A stretch of DNA of 47,947 nt from Mycoplasmatota bacterium (GTDB taxonomy: Bacteria > Bacillota_I > Bacilli_A > RF39 > UBA660), in assembly GCA_022774645.1 (NCBI GenBank), contig JALFKQ010000036.1, positions 1 to 47,947 of the forward strand, read 5' to 3'. Under the pieces are notes generated by a model. It was not told the DNA's origin. It ran no database searches and saw only the letters and a program-made list of their open reading frames with translations. Shown piece after piece: positions 26,205-35,648 of this stretch. The position numbers were made by a program, and so were the translations under genes. Numbering within the stretch: position 1 is the first letter of the stretch; the number at the start of each line of letters is the position of its first letter.

Positions 26205-26816
26205 ATGTTGAATAGTAGTTTTGAAAAGAATATAGAGAGATTAAGAAAATGTTATGAAGTTAACCCAAATGCTACATTTGAAGAATTAGATTTACTTGTT
26301 AGTAGATTAGAAGGAACTAGTTATGAAAAGAAAGATGGCATATTAAGTGGTGTTGATCCTGTTTGGTTAAGTAGAGTTTTGTTTGTATTGGCTGTTTTGT
26401 TATTAGGTCTTGTTGGTATTGCTAATTTTCAAGGGCAAAGTTTTGTATATTATTTTGCTTGTTTATTCTTTTTTGCAGGGGTGTTTATTGGTCTTAATGT
26501 TCCCGGTTTTGGTCTTATATTTTTATTATCACATGGTGCTACTGGATTTGCATTAATAACTATTCCAGTAGTAATAGAGGTACTTAAAAGTCCTATAATG
26601 AGTGAAACTGCTGGTAATTCAATATATTTCTTATTATATACAGCATTATTTACTGCTATTGTTGCTGCTATATCAACTGTTTTATATAATTTGAGTTCTA
26701 ATTTTCGAGATAAAAAATATTCGTTACCTATGGTATTTATTTTATATGTTATTACTATTACTATAATACAATTTATACCTGTTATATATAATATTCCTGT
26801 TGAAGTATTTGGATAA
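26205..26816 (+). CDS. Polytopic membrane protein of unknown function
   Basis: I do not recognise this 203-residue protein. The first 50 residues are soluble (FEKNIERLRKCYEVNPNATFEEL), then five or so hydrophobic segments follow, with a Gly-rich pair in the second and third (GVFIGLNVPGFGLIFLLSHG). Ribosome-binding site ATGAGG, with TATAAT about 25 nt before the ATG. It is one of only two clear plus-strand genes in the window and stands alone between a divergent gene and a bidirectional terminator. Transport or sensing is possible but not supported by any motif. Confidence 0.6.
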   Translation: MLNSSFEKNIERLRKCYEVNPNATFEELDLLVSRLEGTSYEKKDGILSGVDPVWLSRVLFVLAVLLLGLVGIANFQGQSFVYYFACLFFFAGVFIGLNVPGFGLIFLLSHGATGFALITIPVVIEVLKSPIMSETAGNSIYFLLYTALFTAIVAAISTVLYNLSSNFRDKKYSLPMVFILYVITITIIQFIPVIYNIPVEVFG

Positions 26817-26822
26817 TTAAAA

Positions 26823-26852
26823 ACCTATTCAATTTTGAATAGGTCTTTTTTT
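26823..26852 (+). terminator. Bidirectional terminator between convergent genes
   Basis: A 10-bp stem ACCTATTCAA/TTGAATAGGT (26823-26832 with 26835-26844) is followed by TCTTTTTTT on the plus strand and by a T run on the minus strand. Confidence 0.85.
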
Positions 26853-27045
26853 AATACTTTAATATTTTTATTGTATAATCTTCTAAATCAAATCCATTTT
26901 CTAATGCTATGCTTACCAATTCACTTTGACTTGCTTTTTTAACTCTGTCTGATTCTAGTACAGCTGCCATATTTACTGTGAAAGCAAGTGAAGAAAAGTA
27001 ATTTAACAAGTCATTTCTTAATCTATCGTAATCTATATTATTCAT
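26851..27045 (-). CDS. Small conserved-looking hypothetical protein downstream of pheT
   Basis: I prefer the ATG at 27045 (MNNIDYDRLRNDLL), which overlaps the pheT stop by 8 nt; a GTG at 27063 would add six residues. The 64-residue product is helical, with a KKASQSELVSIALENGFDLEDY segment that looks like a helix-turn-helix or small bundle. No signal peptide. Its overlap suggests translational coupling to pheT. Function unknown. Confidence 0.6.
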   Translation of the reverse strand: MNNIDYDRLRNDLLNYFSSLAFTVNMAAVLESDRVKKASQSELVSIALENGFDLEDYTIKILKY

Positions 27046-29464
27046 CACGAAGTATAGCTCCACACATTCTATTTAATGTTTTTACAATAGCTTCTAATTT
27101 AGAATTAATTTCTTCACTTGTAAGTGTTGTATTTTCATTTTCAATAGTGATTCTTAATGTAATTGACTTTTTACCTTCTGGTATCTGATTTCCTCTATAT
27201 TCTTCTATGAATTTTAAACCACTTACTTTTGATTTAATGTATTTTGTCATTTCTGCCCATGTTATACTTTCATCAACTATTAAGGATAAGTCTTTTTCTA
27301 TTGATGGTAATACTGAAATATGTTTAAATTTATTTGTTCTAGATTCTAATGGTATTAATTTATCACTATCTAATTCAAATATAGCTACTGTTGTTCTTTT
27401 TATTTTTGAATCATTCATAACTTTAACACTAAGTAGTCCCATATAACCAATAATTTCATCATTTAGTTTAATTGCTAAATAAGCATTAATGTCAGCCCAT
27501 GATGGTTTTTCACATTCAGTAGTGAATGTTAAATCTTTCATATGAGTATAACTTGCCATATTTTCAATTACACCTTTTAACTCATAGAATATTTCTTTTG
27601 GATTATTACCAACTATTGAACCCGTTAAAAGTTTTTTATGAATTGGTAAAGTTTCATCTTCACTTGATTCGTGATATTCGCCTTTTAAGAAAACTTGTGC
27701 CATTTCAAACATTCTGAAACTATCAAAATATCTTAGATTTTTTGAAATAGCTTCTAGCATACCAGGAACTAATGAGCTTCTTAAATATGCTTCTTCTGGT
27801 GAAGGTGGTGTTGCTAATCTAACCTCTGTATCTTTATCAATTGACGCTGCATTAATGTATTTTTCATTTATCCAAGGATAAGTGAATATTTCATAGAATC
27901 CACATCTACTTGACAAATATTCTTTTAATCTAGTTTCAAGTAATACTTTATTTTGTAATACTGCATGATCAAAGCTTATTGTTAATGGTTTTGCTTCAAA
28001 ACTTTCGAAGCTTAAAAGTCTAGCAATATCTCCCATTACATCATCTTTTAATGATACATCCCCAGTACTTCTCCAAGTTGGCACTATTACTGTATATGTT
28101 CCATCTTTAAATGTTACTTCATATCCAAGTCTTGTTAATATGTTAGTTATTGTTTCTTTTTCTATTTTTTTACCAAGTCTTGTATCTAAGAATTCTTCTG
28201 TTACTTCAATTTTTTCATTTTTTGTTTTTACTGGGTATACATCATTATAAGCTACTACTTTTGATTCTGGGAATATTTCTTTGAATAAGGATAATGCTAG
28301 ATTTAATCCCTCGTCTACTCTTTGGGTATCTAAATTCTTTTCATATCTTATTGAAGCATCTGTTTTTTCATCAAATCTTTTTCCAGATTTTCTTATTGTT
28401 TTTGCTGTAAAGTTAGCTACTTCTAGTAAGATACCTGTTGTTTCAGGTAATATTGAATCTTTTTTACCACCTTTTATACCAGCAAGAGCCATAGCTGAAT
28501 TTACATCACTTATTACTAAATCATCAGTTGTTAATTTAATGCTGTTGTTATCTAATAATAGTAATTCTTCATTTTCTTTTGCATTTCTTACTACTATTTT
28601 ATTTTCATCTACATGTGTTCTATCAAATGCATGTAAAGGTTGTCCTACTGCTAACATTACATAATTTGTAATATCAACTATTGCATTAATAGGTCTCATT
28701 CCACCTTTAATTAATGCTGATTGCATCCATAATGGACTTCTTTTTTCATATACATTTTCTATTTCTACTGCTACATATCTTTGACATTTAGTTTCATCTT
28801 CAATAGTAACATTATATTTTGGTAAATTACTATCTATTTTTACTTCTGGTATTGGTTTTAAATCAACATTATATATTGCTGATAATTCTCTTGCAATACC
28901 ATAATGTCCCCATAAATCTGGTCTATTTGTAAGTGATTTATTATCTATTTCAAGTACAACATCTTTCATATCAATTATTTCTGTTATACTTTGTCCTGGA
29001 TAACAATCTATACCTTCTAAGTCTACTATTTCATCTGCTTCTTTTGGTGGAAATATATTTTCTAGATATACTTCTTCTGCTCCACAGATCATACCATAAG
29101 AGTCAACTCCACGAACTTTTGAATCTTTAATTTTCATAAGTTCACTTTCACCGTGCCAGAACACTTCTGCTCCTGGTTTACATACTACAACCATTTCATT
29201 TGGATATAAGTTAGAGCCACCACATACAATTTGTTTTGGTTCACTTTCACCAATGTCAACTTTACAAACTCTTAACTTGTCTGCATTTGGGTGTTCATTT
29301 ATTTCTAATATTTTTCCAACTATAATGTCATGAAATTTATCTTCTGTATTTTCATATCCTTCTACTTCAACTGTTCTTAATGTTAAGTCATTAGCCATTT
29401 GTTTTGTAGTTATATCTTTTGGTAAATCTACATATTTTTTTACCCAATTTAATGATACTTTCAT
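27038..29464 (-). CDS. pheT: Phenylalanyl-tRNA synthetase beta subunit
   Basis: The 808-residue subunit has all expected domains: an EMAP-like tRNA-binding domain near 45-150 (VGKILEINEHPNADKLRVCKVD), B3/B4 editing domain (VVDITNYVML, GQPLHAFD), B5 domain (FLDTRLGKKI), catalytic-like core (LATPPSPEEAYLRSSLVPGML), and the C-terminal anticodon-binding FDX-ACB domain (HISVLPSIEKDLSLIVDE). It charges tRNA(Phe) with the alpha subunit. Start has AAGGAGG, 12 nt after pheS; both are controlled by the T-box upstream of pheS. Confidence 0.97.
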   Translation of the reverse strand: MKVSLNWVKKYVDLPKDITTKQMANDLTLRTVEVEGYENTEDKFHDIIVGKILEINEHPNADKLRVCKVDIGESEPKQIVCGGSNLYPNEMVVVCKPGAEVFWHGESELMKIKDSKVRGVDSYGMICGAEEVYLENIFPPKEADEIVDLEGIDCYPGQSITEIIDMKDVVLEIDNKSLTNRPDLWGHYGIARELSAIYNVDLKPIPEVKIDSNLPKYNVTIEDETKCQRYVAVEIENVYEKRSPLWMQSALIKGGMRPINAIVDITNYVMLAVGQPLHAFDRTHVDENKIVVRNAKENEELLLLDNNSIKLTTDDLVISDVNSAMALAGIKGGKKDSILPETTGILLEVANFTAKTIRKSGKRFDEKTDASIRYEKNLDTQRVDEGLNLALSLFKEIFPESKVVAYNDVYPVKTKNEKIEVTEEFLDTRLGKKIEKETITNILTRLGYEVTFKDGTYTVIVPTWRSTGDVSLKDDVMGDIARLLSFESFEAKPLTISFDHAVLQNKVLLETRLKEYLSSRCGFYEIFTYPWINEKYINAASIDKDTEVRLATPPSPEEAYLRSSLVPGMLEAISKNLRYFDSFRMFEMAQVFLKGEYHESSEDETLPIHKKLLTGSIVGNNPKEIFYELKGVIENMASYTHMKDLTFTTECEKPSWADINAYLAIKLNDEIIGYMGLLSVKVMNDSKIKRTTVAIFELDSDKLIPLESRTNKFKHISVLPSIEKDLSLIVDESITWAEMTKYIKSKVSGLKFIEEYRGNQIPEGKKSITLRITIENENTTLTSEEINSKLEAIVKTLNRMCGAILRDE

Positions 29465-29476
29465 TTTATTACCTCC

Positions 29477-30514
29477 TTATTTAAATTGACTTAAGAATCT
29501 TAAATCTGCACTATGGAATAGTCTTACATCATCTACTCCATATCTCATCATAACTAGTCTATCTAAACCTATATTAATATAGAATCCAGTCCATTCTTCT
29601 GGATCTAATCCTGCACTTTTTAGTACATTTGGATGAATTACACCACCTGGCATAACTTCAATCCATCCATTATGATTACATACTTTGCAACCTTTTCCAC
29701 CACAAACTAGACATTCCATATCTATTTCATATCCTGGTTCTGTAAATGGGAAAAATCCTTCTCTCATTCTGATATTTATTTTTCTACCGAATACTTTTTC
29801 TAGTATTGTTTGAATCATAACGATTCCTTCTGAGAATGATATGTTTTTATCAACAATTAAGGCTTCATATTGAAAGAATGCTCTCTCATGTCTTGCATCT
29901 GTATTTTCATTTCTATATACTCTACCTGGGTATACAAATCTAGCAGGTGCTCCATGTTTAAGCAAGTATCTTACACTACCACCAGTTAAATGTGGTCTTA
30001 AACATAATCTTTCTGTACCACTCTTATCTTCTGTTCCTTCTATCCAGAATGTATCCATTGTTTGTCTAGCAGGATGATCTTCCGGGAAATTTAAGTTATC
30101 AAATGCATATTTTTCACTACTAATATCATCTTCACTGTATACTTCAAATCCAAGTGATAAGAAAGCCTGATTTAAGTCATAACACATTTGAGTAATTGGA
30201 TGTAGTGCCCCTTTACTAACTTCTTTACCTGGAAGTGTTAAATCTATTTTTGAATCTAATACACTTTGTAATGAAATTAGTTCATCTTCTTTTGATTTGT
30301 TAGCTTCTGCAACTACTTTTTTAATTTCAGTAGTAATCATACCAATTTCTCTTCTCTCTTCTGGACTTAATGAACCCATAGTTTTCATTATTTCAGTAAG
30401 TTCACTTTTTTTACCAGTAAGTTCTTTCATTACTTCTTGAAGTTCTGTTAAAGATTTAGTCTCATTAATCTTTTTTAAACTGTTTTCTTTAATTTGTTCT
30501 AATTTCTCTTTCAT
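29477..30514 (-). CDS. pheS: Phenylalanyl-tRNA synthetase alpha subunit
   Basis: The start at 30514 (MKEKLEQIKENSLKK) follows AAAGGAAG and is downstream of the T-box terminator; an upstream ATG at 30571 would lie inside the leader. The 345-residue protein has an N-terminal coiled coil (about 1-80), motif 2 RVYRNENTDARHE, the FFQYEALIVDK strand and motif 3 GLDRLVMMRYG, with a Cys cluster CLVCGGKGCKVC. It forms the alpha2beta2 enzyme with pheT and contains the catalytic site. The Cys pairs suggest a metal-binding loop. Confidence 0.97.
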   Translation of the reverse strand: MKEKLEQIKENSLKKINETKSLTELQEVMKELTGKKSELTEIMKTMGSLSPEERREIGMITTEIKKVVAEANKSKEDELISLQSVLDSKIDLTLPGKEVSKGALHPITQMCYDLNQAFLSLGFEVYSEDDISSEKYAFDNLNFPEDHPARQTMDTFWIEGTEDKSGTERLCLRPHLTGGSVRYLLKHGAPARFVYPGRVYRNENTDARHERAFFQYEALIVDKNISFSEGIVMIQTILEKVFGRKINIRMREGFFPFTEPGYEIDMECLVCGGKGCKVCNHNGWIEVMPGGVIHPNVLKSAGLDPEEWTGFYINIGLDRLVMMRYGVDDVRLFHSADLRFLSQFK

Positions 30515-30536
30515 ATTTACTTCCTTTCTTATGTAT

Positions 30537-30720
30537 AAAAAAATAGTGTTCATCCATAAAGGACGAATCACTATTAAATCCGCGGTACCACCTTTGTTCT
30601 AAATATTTAGCACTCTATAGAATAACGCTCATCACGATTTGACTCAGTTACTGAAATTCATAAATATAGTTCTTATAATAGCTCTCAGTCAATGACTATT
30701 ATTTCCTGTATAGAGTTTCT
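30537..30720 (-). promoter_or_regulatory. T-box leader of pheS-pheT
   Basis: On the minus strand the leader carries the T-box core AAGGTGGTACCGCGG (30594-30580), followed by a terminator hairpin (30542-30575) that ends in T residues just before pheS. The antiterminator would use the T-box bulge to sense uncharged tRNA(Phe) by its CCA end. A plausible phenylalanine specifier, UUC, is at 30655-30653 within GAATTTCAG of the stem I region. The specifier position is inferred; the T-box itself is clear. Confidence 0.93.
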
Positions 30721-30750
30721 ATATCACTACTTAATTAACCTCTTTGTCAA
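30721..30750 (-). promoter_or_regulatory. Promoter of the pheS-pheT T-box transcript
   Basis: A perfect -35 TTGACA (30750-30745) is followed after 18 nt by TGATAT (30726-30721). Confidence 0.6.
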
Positions 30751-30793
30751 CAAAACTGATTAAATTATACATCTTATTTACTTAGTTGTCAAA

Positions 30794-31309
30794 CTAAATA
30801 TTCTTGTAATAATAGTTAACTAGTACTTTTTCAGGTTCTTTATCTATGCTTATTCTACCATATTCTTCGAAATCTGATTTTAAATAATTAGTGAATCCTT
30901 TTTTAAAATATATTTGTATATTTCTTACTTCAGATGGCTCAACTCCTAAAACTAATCTATTGTATCCTTTTGATTTTAAATCATCTTCCATAAATCTATA
31001 TAGTTTTCCAAAATATCCTTTGTTTTCTTCTTCTTTGATTGTTCTAAATGCACAAAGATATGCTGTTTTACCATCAAATATTTCTTCTAATTCTTTTACA
31101 TCTTCTTTATTTATTATAGCAGTTGCTTCGCAAATAATTTTATTATTTAGGATTCCATAATATGAAATTCTGTTTCCCTTTTTAGCACTTTCTATAAATT
31201 TAACTTTATATTCTTTCCATGATATATCATCTGGATGATTATTTATTTCATAATCCCATTTTATATTCATTTCTTCAATTGTAGCTATTTTACATATATA
31301 ATTATTCAT
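30794..31309 (-). CDS. GNAT family N-acetyltransferase
   Basis: This 171-residue protein fits the GNAT fold. Strand-helix features include AYLCAFRTIKEEENKGYFGKLY, where the acetyl-CoA pyrophosphate loop would be (the usual Q/RxxGxG/A is degenerate), NRLVLGVEPSEVRNIQIYFKKGF, the typical motif B with N and the YxxxGF end. It overlaps ftsK by 8 nt and starts behind GGAGGAT. Substrate unknown. There is no gene of obvious linked function beyond ftsK. Confidence 0.8.
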   Translation of the reverse strand: MNNYICKIATIEEMNIKWDYEINNHPDDISWKEYKVKFIESAKKGNRISYYGILNNKIICEATAIINKEDVKELEEIFDGKTAYLCAFRTIKEEENKGYFGKLYRFMEDDLKSKGYNRLVLGVEPSEVRNIQIYFKKGFTNYLKSDFEEYGRISIDKEPEKVLVNYYYKNI

Positions 31310-32984
31310 TATTATCCTCCTCCAATTTTATTAATACATCTCTTGGCTTTGAACCATTTGCTGGTCCTATTATTCCTTGTTCTTCGAATAAATCAATTAT
31401 TCTTGCAGCTCTATTATAACCAATAGAATATTTTCTTTGAATTATTGATGCACTTATTTGACCCATTCTAATTGCATAATTTAATATTTCATCATAAAGT
31501 ACATCTTTTGAATTATTATTTAATGCTTCTTTATAAGTAGTTTCTTTATATTTATTTGAGTAATTAGATATTCCATTTTTCTCTTTTATATTATTTAAAA
31601 TACTTTCAATTTGTTCATCACTTATATATGGTGCTTGTATTCTAAGTTGTTTGTTATTATTTTGTGATTTATATATCATTTCTCCTGGGCCAAGTAATTT
31701 ATTAGCATCTAATATTCCAACTTTAGTAGCATAAAGTGATTCCGTTAAACTAAATGAAATTGTTGAATGTAGTGATTCTTTCAATTCTTTTTCCACTGCA
31801 TAAGGTTGATTAGTTGTAGCTATTAAATATATGCCTGTTGTTCTTGACATACTTGATATTTTTGTTATTAATTCAATAAATCTTGTTTTGTCAGTAAATA
31901 GTAGATTACTTAATTCGTCTATAATCACTAATATGTATGGCATTTTGTTAAGACTAATTTTAGAATCTTTTTTTAATTCATTTTCTACATACTCATTATA
32001 TTTTTGAATATTTTTTACTTTAATATTTTTAAACTTATTGCATCTGTCTTCTATTTCTACTATTAATTTTTCTAATGTTCTAAATGCATTATTTATATTT
32101 GTTACTACTGGTGTTAATAAATGTGGTATGTCATTATAATTACTAAATTCTATCCTTTTAGGATCTATAAGTATCATTTTTAATTCTTCTGGTGTTTTAG
32201 TATATAAAAATGTTATTAACATATCATTTAAGAACATGCTTTTTCCTGTTCCTACTGTACCTGTTATTAAAAAACTATTTTCTTTTTGTAGTGATGAATA
32301 TATATCTTCACCAATCATATTAAATCCTAATGGAAATGATAATTCGTCTGTTTCCTTTATTTTTTTTAATAAAGTTTCTAAATATACTTTAAAATGTTCT
32401 TTGTTTTTTACAGTTATTCCAATTGTATTTTTTCCTGGTATTGGAATTTCTATTATCGCATCATTGTCTCCAGATGCAAAAGATAACTCTTTTTTTATAT
32501 TGACTATTTTATCTAATCTTACATTTTTCTCTAGCTTTATTTCATATTGTGTGAAATTTGGTCCCATATTAATTTTGTCTACTTCTGCAGGTATTTTATG
32601 TTCTATAAATACTGTGTTTATTTTTTCTTTTGATGATTCTATGTTCTCAGTATCTATCAATGGTTCTTTTTCTTTATTTTCTAATAATGAAAATGGTGGT
32701 TTTTTATACTTTGATTGCTCATAAAGTTTAGTATAATTATCACTGCTAACTTCTTTCTTTTCGGATAACTCTTTTTCTATATCTTCTATTGATTTGATTA
32801 CTTTTATATTTTCGTTCTCAATCTTTTCTTCTTTTTCTTTGTATATTGCCGGAATAATTAAAGGTGACATTATTATTATAACAACTGATATTGATTTTAA
32901 TTCTAAAATATCTGTTATTAGTGAAATAATTAATAATATTATTCCTAATAATTCTAATTTTATTATTTTATCTTTGTTATTCAT
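31302..32984 (-). CDS. ftsK: Compact FtsK/SpoIIIE-type DNA translocase
   Basis: The start at 32984 (MNNKDKIIK) has AAGAGGTG; an upstream ATG at 33038 lacks one. The 560-residue protein has only two N-terminal membrane helices (about 8-28 and 32-47), a charged linker, the alpha domain with FIEHKIPAEVDKINMGPNFTQYEI, Walker A TGTVGTGKS (241-249), Walker B YILVIIDELSNLLF, and the C-terminal gamma winged helix YNRAARIIDLFEEQG and GPANGSKPRDVL that reads chromosome orientation motifs. Chromosome translocases usually have four membrane helices and 750 or more residues, so this is a slimmed version. It overlaps the GNAT gene. Confidence 0.92.
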   Translation of the reverse strand: MNNKDKIIKLELLGIILLIISLITDILELKSISVVIIIMSPLIIPAIYKEKEEKIENENIKVIKSIEDIEKELSEKKEVSSDNYTKLYEQSKYKKPPFSLLENKEKEPLIDTENIESSKEKINTVFIEHKIPAEVDKINMGPNFTQYEIKLEKNVRLDKIVNIKKELSFASGDNDAIIEIPIPGKNTIGITVKNKEHFKVYLETLLKKIKETDELSFPLGFNMIGEDIYSSLQKENSFLITGTVGTGKSMFLNDMLITFLYTKTPEELKMILIDPKRIEFSNYNDIPHLLTPVVTNINNAFRTLEKLIVEIEDRCNKFKNIKVKNIQKYNEYVENELKKDSKISLNKMPYILVIIDELSNLLFTDKTRFIELITKISSMSRTTGIYLIATTNQPYAVEKELKESLHSTISFSLTESLYATKVGILDANKLLGPGEMIYKSQNNNKQLRIQAPYISDEQIESILNNIKEKNGISNYSNKYKETTYKEALNNNSKDVLYDEILNYAIRMGQISASIIQRKYSIGYNRAARIIDLFEEQGIIGPANGSKPRDVLIKLEEDNNE

Positions 32985-33057
32985 AGTACACCTCTTAGTT
33001 TCTACTTTAATTGTATATTTTTTAAGAGAACTATTCAAGTTTATTTTTAAAATAAAA

Positions 33058-33085
33058 GAGTAAGAACTTTTAAACTTTCTTACTC
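33058..33085 (-). terminator. Terminator of the hydrolase gene
   Basis: A 9-bp stem GAGTAAGAA/TTCTTACTC (33058-33066 with 33077-33085) overlaps the stop codon and is followed by TTTTATTTTA on the minus strand. Confidence 0.75.
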
Positions 33086-33826
33086 ATTATAAACATCTTT
33101 TATTAAATCATCAAATGCTTCAATTGGAAATGAATCTTTGAAGAATGACTTTATTAAATCTGTTGCTTCTTCTTTAAGTTTTTCTCTAAATACATCATGT
33201 GTTGTTTTATCTAATAAGACTATTTTTTTGTGTCTATTTTGTATTTCATTATAGACATGTTCTACTGCTTCTTGTGGAACTATAAAGTCTTTATTTCCTC
33301 TAAATATTAGTGTTGGTATTTTAATATTTTTAGGAGTATCTTGTAATTCTTTTACTATTTTAAAGAATTCCAAATAACAATTTGCTGGTAATTTTAGAAG
33401 TCTATTTGCTACAAGTTTGGCTCCATATTCTTCGAATATTTTAGGTGTTGCTGTAAGTGCAGTATTAATATTTATTTTTTCTTGTTCATAACCTGATATT
33501 CTAAAAGCTGGAGCTACTAATACAAGTTTTTTTACTTCATTATACTTACTAGCTGCATATGATGCTAAAACTCCACCCATTGAGTGTCCTATAACATAAA
33601 TTGTTTTATATCCATTATTAATTAGAAACTGCATTTCCGAATCAACTTTTTTAATCCAATCTTTATATGTTATTTTATGTTTAAAATCACCATCGTGTCC
33701 AGGTAATGTAAAAGTAAATACATCATAATTACTTACAAGTTCTAATCTATGTGTTAGATATTCTTGATCATAAACTCCTCCTGCAAAGCCGTGTATAACT
33801 AATATTGCCTTTCTAAATAACTTCAT
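33080..33826 (-). CDS. Alpha/beta hydrolase, monoacylglycerol-lipase-like
   Basis: The start at 33826 (MKLFRKAILVIHGFAGG) has GAGGTG at good spacing; the ATG at 33838 does not. The 248-residue enzyme shows the oxyanion region HGFAGG, nucleophile elbow GHSMGG, an acid in FRGNKDFIVP and the catalytic His in TTHDVF. This fits carboxylesterase/monoglyceride lipase enzymes that hydrolyse short lipid esters in the cytoplasm. No signal peptide. Substrate is unknown. Confidence 0.9.
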   Translation of the reverse strand: MKLFRKAILVIHGFAGGVYDQEYLTHRLELVSNYDVFTFTLPGHDGDFKHKITYKDWIKKVDSEMQFLINNGYKTIYVIGHSMGGVLASYAASKYNEVKKLVLVAPAFRISGYEQEKININTALTATPKIFEEYGAKLVANRLLKLPANCYLEFFKIVKELQDTPKNIKIPTLIFRGNKDFIVPQEAVEHVYNEIQNRHKKIVLLDKTTHDVFREKLKEEATDLIKSFFKDSFPIEAFDDLIKDVYNE

Positions 33827-33847
33827 ATTGCACCTCATTTATTTCTA

Positions 33848-34279
33848 TTATTTTAACATAAATCTAATAAATAAATCTTTTATATTAACTTTATCTATGT
33901 CAAATATTTGTTTAGTTTGTGTAAAACCATTAAAACTTTTAATATATGTTTTTAATTCTTCTTTTGTAATTGGTTTAAATATTTTTATACTATCAGTATA
34001 AACTGAAATAACTCCTCCATTTTCTGCATTAGCTCTTTTATCAAATGAAATTGTATCTTTATATATTGCTGATGCGATAATAGAATTGTCCATTTGAAAT
34101 AATAAAAGATCGCCTTGTACAGAATTTAGACCGCTTTTATCATAATAATACCACCCTGATTCTTTAATTGGTAATGTATCTAGAAAAAATTCGTTTTGTA
34201 CTTGTTCTACTGTTTTTCCTACGAATTCTTCATTTTCGAGTGACATTGGTATTATTCTTACACTATTTTTTGTTTTCAT
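33848..34279 (-). CDS. Hypothetical protein, possibly PUA/EVE-like
   Basis: I do not recognise this 143-residue protein. The segment GWYYYDKSGLNSVQGDLLLFQMDNSIIASAIYKDTI has the turn-strand pattern of a PUA/EVE-like barrel (a GD-x-hydrophobic-LF core then an AxA strand). Such modules often accompany HNH nucleases or RNA-modification systems. No good ribosome-binding site; GGAAGAAG lies about 20 nt upstream. It follows the acidic small gene by 8 nt. The fold call is tentative. Confidence 0.5.
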   Translation of the reverse strand: MKTKNSVRIIPMSLENEEFVGKTVEQVQNEFFLDTLPIKESGWYYYDKSGLNSVQGDLLLFQMDNSIIASAIYKDTISFDKRANAENGGVISVYTDSIKIFKPITKEELKTYIKSFNGFTQTKQIFDIDKVNIKDLFIRFMLK

Positions 34280-34287
34280 ATTTTTAT

Positions 34288-34650
34288 TTATCTGCTTCTT
34301 CCTTCACTATACTCTTCATTTTCATATCCATATTCATCTCTACCAATTGAACCATAGTTTCTTTCACCAAGCATTCTACTTTCTATGTCAAAATCAATTT
34401 GATTATCTCTTAAACCATATGGAGTTTCTTCAGGCTGAGACATATAAGTACTATAGGCTCTATTAGCTATCCCCTCTTCCCTTACAAAAGTTTCAGATGT
34501 CATAGACATTAAATCCATATATGATCCTAACTCCTCAAGGTAAAATTCTGCCATTTGTTCAATAATTGAATCATTCAATTCTTTCTTTTTATCAGCAAAT
34601 AATTCACTAATATATTTTTTTGCTTCATGTATTAATTCATAATCTTCCAT
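34288..34650 (-). CDS. Acidic hypothetical protein
   Basis: The 120-residue protein is unrecognised: helical and acidic, no signal, no Cys. The C-terminal third is rich in Glu, Tyr, Gly and Arg (RMLGERNYGSIGRDEYGYENEEY) and probably disordered. Starts behind ACGGAGG. It is 8 nt upstream of the PUA-like gene, likely the same transcript. Interaction with that protein is only a guess. Confidence 0.55.
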   Translation of the reverse strand: MEDYELIHEAKKYISELFADKKKELNDSIIEQMAEFYLEELGSYMDLMSMTSETFVREEGIANRAYSTYMSQPEETPYGLRDNQIDFDIESRMLGERNYGSIGRDEYGYENEEYSEGRSR

Positions 34651-34730
34651 AATTCCTCCGTATATTATATAAATATTTTATCATATTCTTAACATTTATC
34701 ATTAATATTATTATATTTTATGTAAATAGA

Positions 34731-35648
34731 TTACATATATTTTTTAAATACCATTTTCATCTTCAAAATAATATCAATCATTTGATTCATGAGATCACTA
34801 TAATTTTCCTTATTTTCATAGTTTAATCCTTTTAAATTATAACTTACTCTACTAACAATCTCTGAGCAATCTCTTTTCCAGTCAAGTTTATATCCTATTT
34901 CTTGTTCTATTTCTTCTTTATGTAAATACAATTTATCAAACCATTCTTTATCATTTGTTATATATAAGCCAAGTCTTACATAATTTTCTCTATTAACAAG
35001 TTCCATAGTTAAATGTGATTTGCTTGATCCGATTGATACATCATACCATCTTCTAGTTGTTGCTTTTCTTTTACTAATGATATTACCTCTTTCACTTATT
35101 AAATCATTAAATTCACTCCAAAAAGCTAAAATTTCACTACTACTTTTATTTTCTGATGTTGGTAAGAGTGACTTATAATTTTTTATGAAATCATTTGGTT
35201 GCTCTATTATCTCAAATTTTGCTGCTGGTAGAGAATCATTTATTTTATATGCATGTACCTCTAATAAGAAAAAGTTAATATCATTACCTGTATTATTATT
35301 AAGCCATTCTATAGCACTTCTGTGTTCTGCTCTTGCTTTTTTAACAATCCATACTATTACTCCTGCATTTAATCCAGATGCATAAGTAATTATTTTTCCT
35401 AAATGATCATGATTAGATTGTTCTAATTGATTTTCAATAACCACCTTTACTCCTGTTAATTCGTCAGTGGCATAAATATCACAAAATAAGTTTCCTACTG
35501 TTTGTTCAACAATTATATCCGTTAATGTTAAACCTAATATCTCATTTAATTCCGCAATATTTTCTGCTTCTGCTAACCATTTTGTAAAATCCATTGCTTC
35601 ATGTTTCCATACTGTTCTTAGTTCTATTTCTTTTAATTTTCCTATCAT
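34731..35648 (-). CDS. DUF4268-type predicted nuclease (PD-(D/E)xK-like)
   Basis: The 305-residue protein matches the DUF4268 pattern: FCDIYATDELTGVKVVIENQLE followed by HDHLGKIITYASGL, then VIVWIVKKARAEHRSAIEWLNN and INFFLLEVHAYKI. D57 and E72-x-Q74 look like a PD-(D/E)xK variant with Gln in place of Lys. The C-terminal half is the DUF4268 domain proper (EFNDLISERGNI). Such proteins are found in restriction and other accessory regions; their targets are unknown. The start overlaps the end of the YunG-like gene by 4 nt (ATGA), so the two are cotranslated. Confidence 0.85.
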   Translation of the reverse strand: MIGKLKEIELRTVWKHEAMDFTKWLAEAENIAELNEILGLTLTDIIVEQTVGNLFCDIYATDELTGVKVVIENQLEQSNHDHLGKIITYASGLNAGVIVWIVKKARAEHRSAIEWLNNNTGNDINFFLLEVHAYKINDSLPAAKFEIIEQPNDFIKNYKSLLPTSENKSSSEILAFWSEFNDLISERGNIISKRKATTRRWYDVSIGSSKSHLTMELVNRENYVRLGLYITNDKEWFDKLYLHKEEIEQEIGYKLDWKRDCSEIVSRVSYNLKGLNYENKENYSDLMNQMIDIILKMKMVFKKYM